From Xanthobacteraceae bacterium (GTDB taxonomy: Bacteria; Pseudomonadota; Alphaproteobacteria; Rhizobiales; Xanthobacteraceae): 64,000 nt of DNA. Location of the stretch: contig JAQSWY010000007.1 of the NCBI GenBank assembly GCA_029266425.1, positions 1 through 64,000 of the forward strand. Reading direction: 5' to 3'. The translations under genes and the position numbers were made by a program. Below are positions 39,455 through 48,059 of the stretch, piece by piece (position 1 is the stretch's first letter; each line of letters begins with the position of its first letter). The notes beneath the pieces were generated by a model. The model saw only the letters and a list, made by a program, of their open reading frames with translations. It did not search any database and was not told the DNA's origin.

Positions 39455-40564
39455 TCAGGGGGCCGAGCGCCCGAGCGTATCGGCCATCGTCGCCTGCCTC
39501 ATTCCCATCGGCACGGGCGGACCCGTGGTGCTGTCGACCGCTGTCTGATGCTCCATTTCCGAGTTCAGCTCGGCGCCAACCAGGATGGCGCAGGCGGACA
39601 GCCAGATCCACATCATCAACGCCACCGCGGCGCCGAGCGAGCCATAGGTGGCGTTGTAGTCGGCGAAGTTGGTCAGATAGGCCGACAGGCCGAGCGAGAT
39701 GGCGATCCACAGGATTGCCGCGAAGGCGCCGCCCCAGGTCACCCACCGCCATTTGGCGGCTTCGCGGCTTGGCGCGAACCTGTAGAGCACCGACAGGCCG
39801 AGGGTGAGCAACCCCGCCATGACCACCCAGCGCAGCACGATCAGTACCGCGCTCATCGATCGGGGAAGGTCCAGCGCCGCGATCGCCGCGGGCGCCAGGG
39901 TAACGGTGAAGGCCGCGAGCAGCACCGCAACGAGCGCCGCGAGCGTGAGCGCAAGCGAGAGCGCGTTCAAGGCGATGAAGCCGCGTTTCTCGGTCTCCTC
40001 ATACGCGACATTCAGGCCGTCGATGATCGCCTTCATCCCGGCATTTGCGCCCCACAGCGCGATCCCGAGACCAAGCACCAGCTTGAAGGTCAATTCTCCG
40101 CTGCCTTGCGCGATGATGCGGGAGATCTGGTCCTCGACGATCTGGAAGGCGCCGCCCGGAAGCATGAAGGACAGTGCGAACAGATGGTCGCGCACCGTCG
40201 CGGGATCGGCGAACAGGCCGTAGAGCGAGACCAGCGCCGTAACGGCAGGGAACAACGCCAAAAGACCGAAGAAGGTGATGCCGGCGGCGACCGTGGTGAT
40301 GCGATCCTCGGTCGTCTGCTGATAGGTGCGCATGAAGATGTCGCGCCAGCCGCGTACCGGGATATCGGATGGCGCTCGTGCCGTTCGTCCTCGTCCAGGC
40401 TCCAGCGCGGCCGCCGGCGCCGCATGGTCGCCGGGCATCGAGCCCACCTCGGCCGCCGGCGCCGGCCGCTGCCGGCCGCTGGCCGTGACGATCGCGAGCC
40501 ACGCCAACGCGCCCACCGCCAACAGCTTCGGCGTGCTGAACAACGAACTGGATCGCAACGACAT
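39455..40564 (-). CDS. YihY/virulence factor BrkB family membrane protein
   Basis: A 369-residue integral membrane protein with the family landmarks DRITTVAAGITFFGLLALFP, LYGLFADPATVRDHL, WGANAGMKAIIDGLNVAYEE and YGSLGAAVALMMWIWLSACA. There are six hydrophobic segments and a cytoplasmic-looking N-terminal linker of about 80 residues. The function of the family is unsettled; it was once mislabelled ribonuclease BN. ATG at 40564 (MSLRSSSLFSTPKLL) is preferred; the longer reading to 40681 overlaps the end of the upstream dehydrogenase gene. Confidence 0.88.
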   Translation of the reverse strand: MSLRSSSLFSTPKLLAVGALAWLAIVTASGRQRPAPAAEVGSMPGDHAAPAAALEPGRGRTARAPSDIPVRGWRDIFMRTYQQTTEDRITTVAAGITFFGLLALFPAVTALVSLYGLFADPATVRDHLFALSFMLPGGAFQIVEDQISRIIAQGSGELTFKLVLGLGIALWGANAGMKAIIDGLNVAYEETEKRGFIALNALSLALTLAALVAVLLAAFTVTLAPAAIAALDLPRSMSAVLIVLRWVVMAGLLTLGLSVLYRFAPSREAAKWRWVTWGGAFAAILWIAISLGLSAYLTNFADYNATYGSLGAAVALMMWIWLSACAILVGAELNSEMEHQTAVDSTTGPPVPMGMRQATMADTLGRSAP

Positions 40565-40643
40565 CGCCAGGGCTCCGCTCCGACCTCCATTCAAGGAGGG
40601 AAGCAGCCCCGGAGTTCCCGTGCCGGCGAAGGATCGGAAAGGC

Positions 40644-41966
40644 TCAGATCGCCCGCACCCGCCAGACGATGTCGCCGACATCGTCCACCACCAGCAGCCC
40701 GCCCTTCCTGTCGATGATCACGCCGACCGGGCGGCCGAGCGCCTTGCCCTCCGCGGAGCGGAAATCGCCGAGGATCTCCTCCGGCGGGCCGGAGGGCTTG
40801 CCATCGGTGAAGGGGATGAAGATCACCCGGTAGCCGGCCGGCGGGTTACGGTTCCAGGAACCGTGCTGGCCGATGAAGACGCCGCCGCGGAAACGCTCAT
40901 GGAGCCGGCCGTCATCGGCGAAGCAGAGGCCGAGCGAGGCGGTGTGCGAGCCGAGCGCATAGTCCGGCTTGATCGACCTGGCGACGAGGTCCGGGCGCTG
41001 CGGCCTCACCCGCTCGTCGACGGTCTGGCCGAAATAGCAATAGGGCCAGCCATAGAAGGCGCCGTCCTTCACCGAGGTCATGTAGTCCGGCACGAGATCG
41101 TCGCCGATCTCGTCGCGCTCGTTGACCGTGGTCCAGAGTTCCCCGGTCACCGGGTTCCAGTCCATGCCGACCGGATTGCGCAGGCCGCCGGCGAACACCC
41201 GCACCGCGCCGGTCGAGGGATCGATCTCGAGGATCGCGGCACGGTCCACCTCCTCCTCCATGCCGTATTCGGCGACATTGGAATTGGAGCCGACGCCGAC
41301 ATAGAGCCTGGAACCGTCCTTGTTGGCGACGAGGCTCTTGGTCCAATGATGGTTGCGGCCCGACGGCAGGTCGCAGACCTTCACCGGCGGCGCATCGATG
41401 CGGGTGGCGCCCTCCTGATAGGGGAAGCGCACCAGGGCATCGGCATTGGCGACATAGAGCTGGTCTCCCACAAGCGCCATGCCGAAGGGCGAGAACAGGT
41501 TCTCCAGGAACGGCACCTTGATCTCGGCGACGCCGTCGCCGTCGGCATCGCGCAGCAGGGTGATGCGGTTGGCGCTCGCCCGACCCGCGCCGGCGCGGGC
41601 GGTGACGAAGTCCTGCGCCCACCAGCGGAAATTCCACATCTGCGGAGGCCGCGGCGGACCGTTGCTCTCGGCGACGAGGATGTCGCCGTTCGGCAGTTCA
41701 TAGACCCAGCGCGGATGGTCGAGCTTCGAGGCGAAGGCGACGACGTCGAGCCCCTTTGCCGGCGTCGGCCTTTGCCCTGCCGGCCACCCGACGGCCGGTG
41801 CGATCTTCATGATCGGGATCAAGGTCGGCTTCGGCCTGGGCAGGTTCGGGCTCGCTCCATAGCCGGCTTCCTCGGCGAGCGCCGGCTGCTTGCGGGCTTC
41901 GGTGAGGAAGTGGGCGACGCCGGTGATAGCCGCACCGAGAAATCCGCGGATCTTTTCGCTCGCCAT
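40644..41966 (-). CDS. Sorbosone dehydrogenase/PQQ-type glucose dehydrogenase family protein
   Basis: A 440-residue beta-propeller protein similar to L-sorbosone dehydrogenase and soluble PQQ glucose dehydrogenase families. Landmarks are [79 protein letters not shown] and [19 protein letters not shown]. It probably oxidises a sugar or aldehyde in the periplasm, although only a weak hydrophobic N-terminus is visible. ATG at 41966 has CAGGAG upstream. A terminator separates it from the aco operon, so it is a separate transcript. Confidence 0.82.
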   Translation of the reverse strand: MASEKIRGFLGAAITGVAHFLTEARKQPALAEEAGYGASPNLPRPKPTLIPIMKIAPAVGWPAGQRPTPAKGLDVVAFASKLDHPRWVYELPNGDILVAESNGPPRPPQMWNFRWWAQDFVTARAGAGRASANRITLLRDADGDGVAEIKVPFLENLFSPFGMALVGDQLYVANADALVRFPYQEGATRIDAPPVKVCDLPSGRNHHWTKSLVANKDGSRLYVGVGSNSNVAEYGMEEEVDRAAILEIDPSTGAVRVFAGGLRNPVGMDWNPVTGELWTTVNERDEIGDDLVPDYMTSVKDGAFYGWPYCYFGQTVDERVRPQRPDLVARSIKPDYALGSHTASLGLCFADDGRLHERFRGGVFIGQHGSWNRNPPAGYRVIFIPFTDGKPSGPPEEILGDFRSAEGKALGRPVGVIIDRKGGLLVVDDVGDIVWRVRAI

Positions 41967-42004
41967 GCCCGTCTCTCCTGCCCCGTGCTGACCGGTGATC
42001 CCAG

Positions 42005-42040
42005 AAAATACGGCGATGCGCAATTCAGCACATCGCCGTA
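42005..42040 (-). terminator. Intrinsic terminator of the aco operon
   Basis: Stem TACGGCGATG / CATCGCCGTA (42009-42018 and 42031-42040) with a 12-base loop, followed on the leftward strand by TTTTC. It begins 20 bases past the acoC stop, a textbook rho-independent arrangement. Confidence 0.8.
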
Positions 42041-42059
42041 GGTCCCCTTCGCGAGACGG

Positions 42060-43175
42060 TCAGTGCCGGATATGGGCCAGGAGGAGCTCGTTCACCCGGT
42101 TCGCCTTCTCCATCTGCACCATATGGCCGGCACCCTCGATGACCTCGACCTTCGCGGCCGCGCCGAGCGCGTTCGCGTGTGCGGGCGGGATCACGCGGTC
42201 GCCGGCTCCGGAGATGACGAGGGTCGGCGGCAGGCTCGCCGCCTCGCCGGCGAGTTGTTCGGCCTGCCGGCCGCCGGGGAAGATGGTGCCCGAGATTGCC
42301 GAGAGCGCCGCATCGACCCCGTCGATGCGCTTGTATTTCAGCACGTCCTCGACGAGCTGGCGGCTGACCAGGCCGGGATCCTCGAAGAGCTGTTCGAGCA
42401 CCGGCTTGAGGTCGCGCCGCGAGGTCGAGGTGACGAAGCCCTCGATATAGGAGCCATTGATCTCCGGCCCGAGGCCGGCGGAGCAGATGAGGGCGAGCGA
42501 GACGACGCGCGCCGGATGGTCGATCGCGGTGCGCAGCGCCACCGCGCCGCCCATGGAGTGTCCGACCAGATGCGCCTTTTCGATCCCCAGCGCGTCCATG
42601 AAGCCGAGCAGGGCTGACGAGAGCCCTTTGAAGCTGGCATCCCTAAGGCTCTTCTCGGACTGACCGTGGCCGGGCAGGTCGAGGGCATAGACGGTGCCGG
42701 CACCCGCCAGTGCATCGATATTGAACAGCCAATTGTCGAGATCGCCGCCGAAGCCGTGGATGAGCACGATGGCCTCACCGCCCTCCCCGCGCTTCGCGTA
42801 GCGCAGCCGGCCGGCCGGCGTCTCCACGAACTCGTAGCGCGGGCTGGCCTCCTCGCCTTCCGCCTCGTCGCCGGCCGGCGTCACATAGCCAGCAACGAAG
42901 GCGTCGATGTCGGCGTCCGGCACGTCGTCGTCCGCCAGCACGCCGAGCAGCGCCTTGATCGGATAGACCGTGTCCGGCTCGCCGATCACCCGGCGCAGCG
43001 TGCCGGCATCGCCCGCTTCGACCACCCCGGCGATCTTCTCGGTCTCGACCTCCAGCAATTCCTCGCCGACCGCGACCTTCGAGCCTGGCGGCTTCAGCCA
43101 GCCGGTCACCTTGCCTTCGGACATCGACAGCCCCCATTTGGGCATGACGATGGGCTTAATGCGTTCATCCAGCAT
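42060..43175 (-). CDS. acoC: Acetoin dehydrogenase E2-like subunit AcoC (lipoyl plus alpha/beta hydrolase)
   Basis: A 371-residue protein of AcoC type. An N-terminal lipoyl domain has the lipoylated lysine at about residue 47 in LEVETEKIAGVVEA. A linker follows, then an alpha/beta hydrolase domain with IVLIHGFGGDLDNW and nucleophile elbow VGHSMGGAVAL, Asp and His (EGAGHMVQMEKANRV) near the end. Unlike pyruvate dehydrogenase E2, no HxxxDG acyltransferase domain is present; this is normal for AcoC of acetoin systems. It ends the acoX-A-B-C operon and is followed by a terminator. ATG 43175 has GAGG upstream. A repeat separates it from acoB. Confidence 0.9.
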   Translation of the reverse strand: MLDERIKPIVMPKWGLSMSEGKVTGWLKPPGSKVAVGEELLEVETEKIAGVVEAGDAGTLRRVIGEPDTVYPIKALLGVLADDDVPDADIDAFVAGYVTPAGDEAEGEEASPRYEFVETPAGRLRYAKRGEGGEAIVLIHGFGGDLDNWLFNIDALAGAGTVYALDLPGHGQSEKSLRDASFKGLSSALLGFMDALGIEKAHLVGHSMGGAVALRTAIDHPARVVSLALICSAGLGPEINGSYIEGFVTSTSRRDLKPVLEQLFEDPGLVSRQLVEDVLKYKRIDGVDAALSAISGTIFPGGRQAEQLAGEAASLPPTLVISGAGDRVIPPAHANALGAAAKVEVIEGAGHMVQMEKANRVNELLLAHIRH

Positions 43176-43232
43176 AGTTTTTTCCTCAGGACCTGAGCCA
43201 CAACTCCGATCGGCCACTCTCCGCCTCAGCAC

Positions 43233-43371
43233 GCCGTCATCCCCGGGCTTGTCCCGGGGATCCAAGTCCTTGGCGCAGGAGCAATCGTGGATGGCCGGGA
43301 AAACCGAGGCTGTAGCCTCGGCGTCTCTCGAGAGACGGCGACCAGAGGTCGCCTTTGCCCGGCCATGACGG
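43233..43371. repeat. Family A composite repeat inside the aco operon
   Basis: Lies in the acoB-acoC spacer. Standard arm GTCATCCCCGGGCTTGTCCC, then expanded arm with CCGAGGCTGTAGCCTCGG and GGCGACCAGAGGTCGCC hairpins, ending GCCCGGCCATGACG. The loop differs from the copy at 38055, yet pairing is kept. Confidence 0.85.
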
Positions 43372-43409
43372 CGGAAGGACCGAATCCATTCTCGCGTTAG
43401 ACCCACACC

Positions 43410-44429
43410 TCAGGCGGCGAGCGCCTGTTTCGTGGTCTTGCCGACCGCGACCGCGATCAACTCGGCCGAGGGGATGTAGAGGTCCTCCAGCGCCGGGGAG
43501 AACGGCACCGGTGCGTGCGGCGCGGTGACCATCTGCGGGGCGGCCTTCAGCGCACCGAACGCCTCCTGCGTCACATAGGCGGCGACGTCGCCGGCGATCG
43601 AGCAGCGCGGGTTTGCTTCATCCACCACGACGAGGCGCCCGGTCTTTTCGACGCTCTCGATGATCGTGTCCCAGTCGACCGGCGAGAGCGTGCGCATGTC
43701 GATGACTTCGGCCTCGATGCGGTTGGCCGCAAGCTTGGCAGCGGCTTCCATCGCCTTGTGCACCATCAGCCCATAGGCGACGATGGTGACGTCCTTGCCT
43801 TCGCGCACGATGTTCGCCTCGGCGAAGGGTATGGTGTAGGCCTCCTCCGGCACGTCCTCGAGCGTCGAATAGAGATTCTTGTGCTCGCAGAATATGACGG
43901 GGTCGTCGTCACGGATCGACTGAATCAGCAGGCCCTTGGCGTCATAGGCATTCGACGGACACACCACCTTCAGCCCCGGCACATGGGCGAACATCGGGGT
44001 GAGCATCTGCGAGTGCTGGGCGGCGGCGCGGTAGCCGGCGCCGACCTGGGCGCGGATCACCACCGGGGTCCTCGCCTTGCCGCCGAACATGTATTTGAAC
44101 TTCGCCGCCTGATTGAGGATCTGGTCGAAGCACACGCCCATGAAGTCGAGGAACATCAGCTCGGCTACCGGGCGCATGCCGCAGGCGGCGGCGCCGATCG
44201 CCGCGCCGATATAGGCGCTCTCGGAGAGCGGCGTGTCCATGACGCGCTCGCCATATTTGGCGTACAGCCCCTTGGTGACGCCCTGCACGCCGCCCCAGGC
44301 ATCGAGCTCGCCCGGCGCGCCGCGCCCGCCGACAATGTCCTCGCCCATGAGGATGACGGTGGGGTCGCGGCGCATCTCGAGATCGAGCGCCTCATTGATC
44401 GCCTGCTTCATGCTGATCTTGCGGGCCAT
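43410..44429 (-). CDS. acoB: Acetoin/2-oxoacid dehydrogenase E1 beta subunit
   Basis: A 339-residue transketolase-like E1 beta subunit that shares a thiamine diphosphate site with the alpha subunit. It has VILMGEDIVGGRGAPGELDA, RVMDTPLSESAYIGAAIGAA, GGKARTPVVIRAQVGAGYRA, AQHSQMLTPMFAHVPGLKVV and the C-terminal VVVDEANPRCSIAGDVAAYV. Acetoin dehydrogenase cleaves acetoin to acetaldehyde and acetyl-CoA. Context acoX-acoA-acoB-acoC supports that family, though the true substrate could be another alpha-hydroxyketone. Start ATG 44429. Confidence 0.92.
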   Translation of the reverse strand: MARKISMKQAINEALDLEMRRDPTVILMGEDIVGGRGAPGELDAWGGVQGVTKGLYAKYGERVMDTPLSESAYIGAAIGAAACGMRPVAELMFLDFMGVCFDQILNQAAKFKYMFGGKARTPVVIRAQVGAGYRAAAQHSQMLTPMFAHVPGLKVVCPSNAYDAKGLLIQSIRDDDPVIFCEHKNLYSTLEDVPEEAYTIPFAEANIVREGKDVTIVAYGLMVHKAMEAAAKLAANRIEAEVIDMRTLSPVDWDTIIESVEKTGRLVVVDEANPRCSIAGDVAAYVTQEAFGALKAAPQMVTAPHAPVPFSPALEDLYIPSAELIAVAVGKTTKQALAA

Positions 44430-44444
44430 GACGTTTCCTCCAAT

Positions 44445-44476
44445 TCTTCTGCGCTCGGCAAATCTTCTGCGCTCGG
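44445..44476. repeat. Tandem 14-base duplication in the acoA-acoB spacer
   Basis: TCTTCTGCGCTCGG occurs at 44445-44458 and 44463-44476, an 18-base period. It accounts for most of the 48-base spacer and looks like a recent slip duplication. Confidence 0.7.
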
Positions 44477-44477
44477 G

Positions 44478-45461
44478 TCAGTAGGCGACATAGACGTCGG
44501 TGGTGAGCTCGCGCGCCGCCGGCAGCGGCGCGGCCTTGGCGGAGGCGACGGCATCGTCGATCAGAGCCGCCACCTCGCGGTCGATGACGCCGAGCTCGGC
44601 GTCCGAGATCACGCCGGCACCCGTCACCCGTCCCGCGAAGGTCTTGATGCAGTCGCGATTGGCGCGGTTCCATTCGTTCTCGCCCTTGGCCTTGTAGGTC
44701 TGGGCGTCACCCTCGAAATGACCGAAGAAGCGGATCATCTTGCATTCGAGCAGCGACGGTCCCCCGCCCTCGCGCGCCCGCTTGATCATCTCGCCGGCCG
44801 CCTCGTGCACGGCAAAGAAATCGGTGCCATCCACCGTCACCCCCGGCAGGCCGAAACCCGAGGCGCGGTCGACATAGGAATCCACCGCGGTGGCGTAGTC
44901 GACCGAGGTCGATTCCGCATAGCCGTTGTTCTCCACCACGAAGATCACCGGCAGGTTCCAGATCGCGGCGAGGTTCATGCTCTCCAGGACCGTGCCCTGG
45001 TTGGAGGCGCCGTCGCCGAAGAAGGTGATGCCGACCCCGCCGTCGCCGCGGAACTTCGCCGCCAGTCCCGCCCCGCAGATCAGCGGCGCGCCGGCGCCGA
45101 GAATGCCGTTCGCCCCCATCATGCCCTTGGAGAGGTCGGCGATGTGCATCGAGCCGCCCTTGCCCCGGCACGCGCCCGTCGCCTTGCCGTAGATCTCCGC
45201 CATCATCTCGTGCACGTCGACGCCCTTGGCGATGCAGTGGCCGTGGCCGCGATGGGTGGAAGCGATGCGGTCGACATCGGTGAGATGGCTCATGATGCCG
45301 GTCGCGCAGGCTTCCTCGCCGGCGTAGAGATGAACGAAACCCGGAATGTCGCCCTTGGCGAACTCGACATGCAGCCGTTCCTCGAATTCGCGGATGGTGC
45401 GCATGGTCTTGTAGGCGGCGAGCAGATCTACCTTGGACAAGGGGAAGGGATTGTTCGACAT
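44478..45461 (-). CDS. acoA: Acetoin/2-oxoacid dehydrogenase E1 alpha subunit
   Basis: A 327-residue thiamine-diphosphate E1 alpha subunit. It has MRTIREFEERLHVEF, DRIASTHRGHGHCIAKGVDV, GKGGSMHIADLSKGMMGANG and the cofactor motif GDGASNQGTVLE with the closing ENNGYAEST, the GDG-x(n)-NN signature. These are strong AcoA features. ATG at 45461 (MSNNPFPLSKVDLL) is chosen because AGGAGG lies nine bases upstream; longer in-frame readings run through acoX. It is preceded by acoX and followed by acoB. Confidence 0.93.
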   Translation of the reverse strand: MSNNPFPLSKVDLLAAYKTMRTIREFEERLHVEFAKGDIPGFVHLYAGEEACATGIMSHLTDVDRIASTHRGHGHCIAKGVDVHEMMAEIYGKATGACRGKGGSMHIADLSKGMMGANGILGAGAPLICGAGLAAKFRGDGGVGITFFGDGASNQGTVLESMNLAAIWNLPVIFVVENNGYAESTSVDYATAVDSYVDRASGFGLPGVTVDGTDFFAVHEAAGEMIKRAREGGGPSLLECKMIRFFGHFEGDAQTYKAKGENEWNRANRDCIKTFAGRVTGAGVISDAELGVIDREVAALIDDAVASAKAAPLPAARELTTDVYVAY

Positions 45462-45481
45462 GCTGGTTTCCTCCTGAGCTC

Positions 45482-46525
45482 TTATGGTTGGGAGACGAGG
45501 CTGCGGGCGGCCTCGCGCAGCAGCCCCCGCGCCGCGGCAAAGCGCATCACGGCGGCGACGTTCACGGTGCGGAAGGCATTGTCGTTGAGGGTGACGACGA
45601 CACTCTGACGAGCGTCGAAGAACAGCTCGCGCTCGCCGTCGAGCGCAATCGCGCCGGCCGCGAGGGCAGGCGCGACCGGCAGACCCGCCGGCAAGCGCCG
45701 CCACTCGGCAATGCCGATCGGCTCGACGAGACCCGGCCCGATCGGCGCGCGTACCACGACGGCCGCGACCTCGGGCGGCGCCAGGAAGACATGCAGCCCA
45801 CCCGGCTCGCCGCGTCCGACCGGCTCGATGAGGCCGGCGATCGCCGCCATGCCGATCACCTCCGGATCGGCGAAGGTGACGAACAGCTCGCGGAAGGTCT
45901 CGGTGCGCCACAGAGCCCGCGCCCCGACATAGCGGTCCGTGACGATGGCGACATCGACGAGCGCGATCTCCGGTGCCGCGCCGTCGACGCTCACCTCGAT
46001 CGTCTTGTTGTCGGCGAAGGCGATGCTGCTCGGGACTTGTCCGGACACCGCGAGCCCGGTCGCGAGCCCCGTGATGGTCGGCTCGCGATGCTCGGGGAAG
46101 GCGTTGTTGGTGCCGGTCGATACGCCGGCGATCGGCACCGCGCCGCATTCCCCGACGACCGCGCGATGCGTGCCGTCGCCGCCCAGCACGATGATGGCGG
46201 CAACCCCGCGCTCGCGCATCATCCCGGCGGCGCGGCGGGTATCCTCGACCGTGCCGGTGACCTTCATGTCGAGCACGGAGAGCTTCGGGAAGCGCGCCTC
46301 CTTCATGGCGCGCGAACGTTCGATGCCCCGCGCCACATGCTGCAGGATGCCGCCGCGCTCCGGCATCATCACCACCTCCTCGATTCCGGTGGCGGTGAGC
46401 GCTGCGAGCGCACGCAGCACGATGTTCGCCCGGTCGGCGATCTGCAGGCTGCTGGCATTGGCGACGACGCGGCGTATGTCCCGCGCCGATACCGGATTGG
46501 CGATGATGCCGACGACGGCAGCCAT
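45482..46525 (-). CDS. acoX: AcoX-like ATP-NAD kinase family protein
   Basis: A 347-residue protein related to the NAD kinase fold, the AcoX product found at the head of acetoin operons. It begins VVGIIANPVSARDIRRVV and has the kinase-like IIVLGGDGTHRAVVGECG and VPIAGVSTGTNNAFPEHREP. Its biochemical role is not established. ATG at 46525 is chosen; a GTG six bases earlier is possible. A GAAAAGTTTTTTCC palindrome lies about 190 bases upstream, between it and the end of the preceding E2 gene, suggesting a separate promoter. Confidence 0.88.
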   Translation of the reverse strand: MAAVVGIIANPVSARDIRRVVANASSLQIADRANIVLRALAALTATGIEEVVMMPERGGILQHVARGIERSRAMKEARFPKLSVLDMKVTGTVEDTRRAAGMMRERGVAAIIVLGGDGTHRAVVGECGAVPIAGVSTGTNNAFPEHREPTITGLATGLAVSGQVPSSIAFADNKTIEVSVDGAAPEIALVDVAIVTDRYVGARALWRTETFRELFVTFADPEVIGMAAIAGLIEPVGRGEPGGLHVFLAPPEVAAVVVRAPIGPGLVEPIGIAEWRRLPAGLPVAPALAAGAIALDGERELFFDARQSVVVTLNDNAFRTVNVAAVMRFAAARGLLREAARSLVSQP

Positions 46526-46712
46526 CGGCACTACCGGTGCATTGGGGCGTGCGCCCCGCTCTGCCGCGTTGCCCGTCCGACGCCCATGACGATCCTCCCG
46601 AGACCGTTTTTCCTGCGCGGTGCAAACGCTTTTCGGCCGGCGGATGTATCCCCGCTTCAGACCGGCGCCGGCGCCTCGCGACGCTACTCTAACGCACGTC
46701 GGCCGCTCCGGT

Positions 46713-46726
46713 GAAAAGTTTTTTCC
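46713..46726. promoter_or_regulatory. RpiR-type palindrome before acoX
   Basis: GAAAAGTTTTTTCC matches 12 of 14 bases of the palindrome GGAAAATTTTTTCC at 51271-51284. It is placed in the 208-base gap before acoX. Confidence 0.45.
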
Positions 46727-46733
46727 TCGATTC

Positions 46734-48041
46734 TCAGCCGGCGGCACGTACCGTCTCGGCCACGAGGCGCCCGGTGAGGGCCGCGGCTTCGAGTTGCGGC
46801 AGATGGCCGACCTGCGGCAGCCGGTTGAGCGCCGCATGGCCGGGCAGCAGGTCGGTCTGCGCCGCGGGAATGATCGGATCCTCCCGCCCAATGATGATGC
46901 GCAGCGGCCCGCCATAGCGCCCCAGCGCGTCGCGCACCGAAAAGAGCTGCGTGCTGCCGGCGAAAAGGGCGGCGGCGAGACGCGACTGGCTGGCGGCGAG
47001 CGCGCTGCCCTCGCGGCTGTTCAGCGTCGCCCGGACCATGGCACCCGGCAGGCGCGCTGCATCCTGCACCAGGATGGTCATCCAGCTCTTCAGCGCCGGC
47101 TCGGACGTGGCCGCGAGGAAGCCGGCGATGAAGTCGCCGTTGATCTTGGGGCCGAGCCCGGCGGGCGCGATGAGCGTGAGCGAGCGTACATCGAGGCCGC
47201 CGCCGCCGGCGAGCGCCGCCGCCACCGCGGCGCCCAGCGAATGGCCGACCAGATGCAGCCGGGTGAGGCCAGCGGCGGCGAGCGCCGCAGCGACGCTGTC
47301 GACCATCCCATCGAAGTCCGCAGCCGGCTGGCCGGCCGACGCGCCGTGCGCCGGCAGGTCGACGCCCAGCATCGGATTGCCGATGCCGACATGCGCCACG
47401 AAAGGCCGCCACGCCGCGAGCTCAGCGCCGAAGCCGTGGAGGAACAGCACCGGATCGCCGGTGCCGTTCTGCAGCGTTCGGATGGCGAGCGGACCGGCAT
47501 CCACGCTCGCGGCGGGAGCCGCGACGAGCGCCGCCGGCGCCGGAGGCGCCTCGCGGGTCTCGCTGCGCGCCGTGAGCGCAGTATCGATGTCGCGCTTCAC
47601 CACCGCGCCGCCGGTGCCGGTACCGACGAGGCGGGAGAGGTCGATCCCGGCCCGCGCCGCCAGCCGCCTTGCCAGCGGCGAGGAGCGCTGTCCACCGTCC
47701 GCGCGCGCCTCCTCCGCGGGGGCGGCAGTCGTGACCGCGGCGGCTGGCGTGGCTCCGGCAATGCTCAGGCCCGGCTCTGGCTTTGCCACAGCAATGCTTT
47801 CGCCCGGCTCGCCGAGGAACATCAGCGGCTTCAGCACAGCCGCGGTGTCGCCGACCTTGTAGAGCACGTCGAGCACCACGCCGGAATCGAAGGCCTCGAC
47901 CTCGAAGTTCGCTTTCTCGGATTCCACCTCGGCGACGACATCGCCCTTCTTCACCGTGTCGCCGGGCTTGACGAACAGTGCGACGACCTTGCCCTCGGTG
48001 AGGTCCTGGCCGACCTGCGGCACCAGAATGGGATTTGCCAT
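46734..48041 (-). CDS. E2-like acetoin dehydrogenase subunit (lipoyl, subunit-binding and alpha/beta hydrolase domains)
   Basis: A 435-residue protein. The lipoyl domain has Lys43 in VEVESEKANFEVEA-like context (AEVESEKANFEVEAFDS). A peripheral subunit-binding domain follows at about residues 120-155 (SPLARRLAARAGIDLSRLVG, GGAVVKRDI). The C-terminal alpha/beta hydrolase has VLFLHGFGAELAAWRPFV and nucleophile elbow VGHSLGAAVAAAL. It differs from the other E2 in this window by carrying the subunit-binding domain. It ends the first operon, after transaldolase. No HxxxDG acyltransferase domain is present. Confidence 0.88.
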   Translation of the reverse strand: MANPILVPQVGQDLTEGKVVALFVKPGDTVKKGDVVAEVESEKANFEVEAFDSGVVLDVLYKVGDTAAVLKPLMFLGEPGESIAVAKPEPGLSIAGATPAAAVTTAAPAEEARADGGQRSSPLARRLAARAGIDLSRLVGTGTGGAVVKRDIDTALTARSETREAPPAPAALVAAPAASVDAGPLAIRTLQNGTGDPVLFLHGFGAELAAWRPFVAHVGIGNPMLGVDLPAHGASAGQPAADFDGMVDSVAAALAAAGLTRLHLVGHSLGAAVAAALAGGGGLDVRSLTLIAPAGLGPKINGDFIAGFLAATSEPALKSWMTILVQDAARLPGAMVRATLNSREGSALAASQSRLAAALFAGSTQLFSVRDALGRYGGPLRIIIGREDPIIPAAQTDLLPGHAALNRLPQVGHLPQLEAAALTGRLVAETVRAAG

Positions 48042-48059
48042 CTTCTCTCTCCGCCGCGC

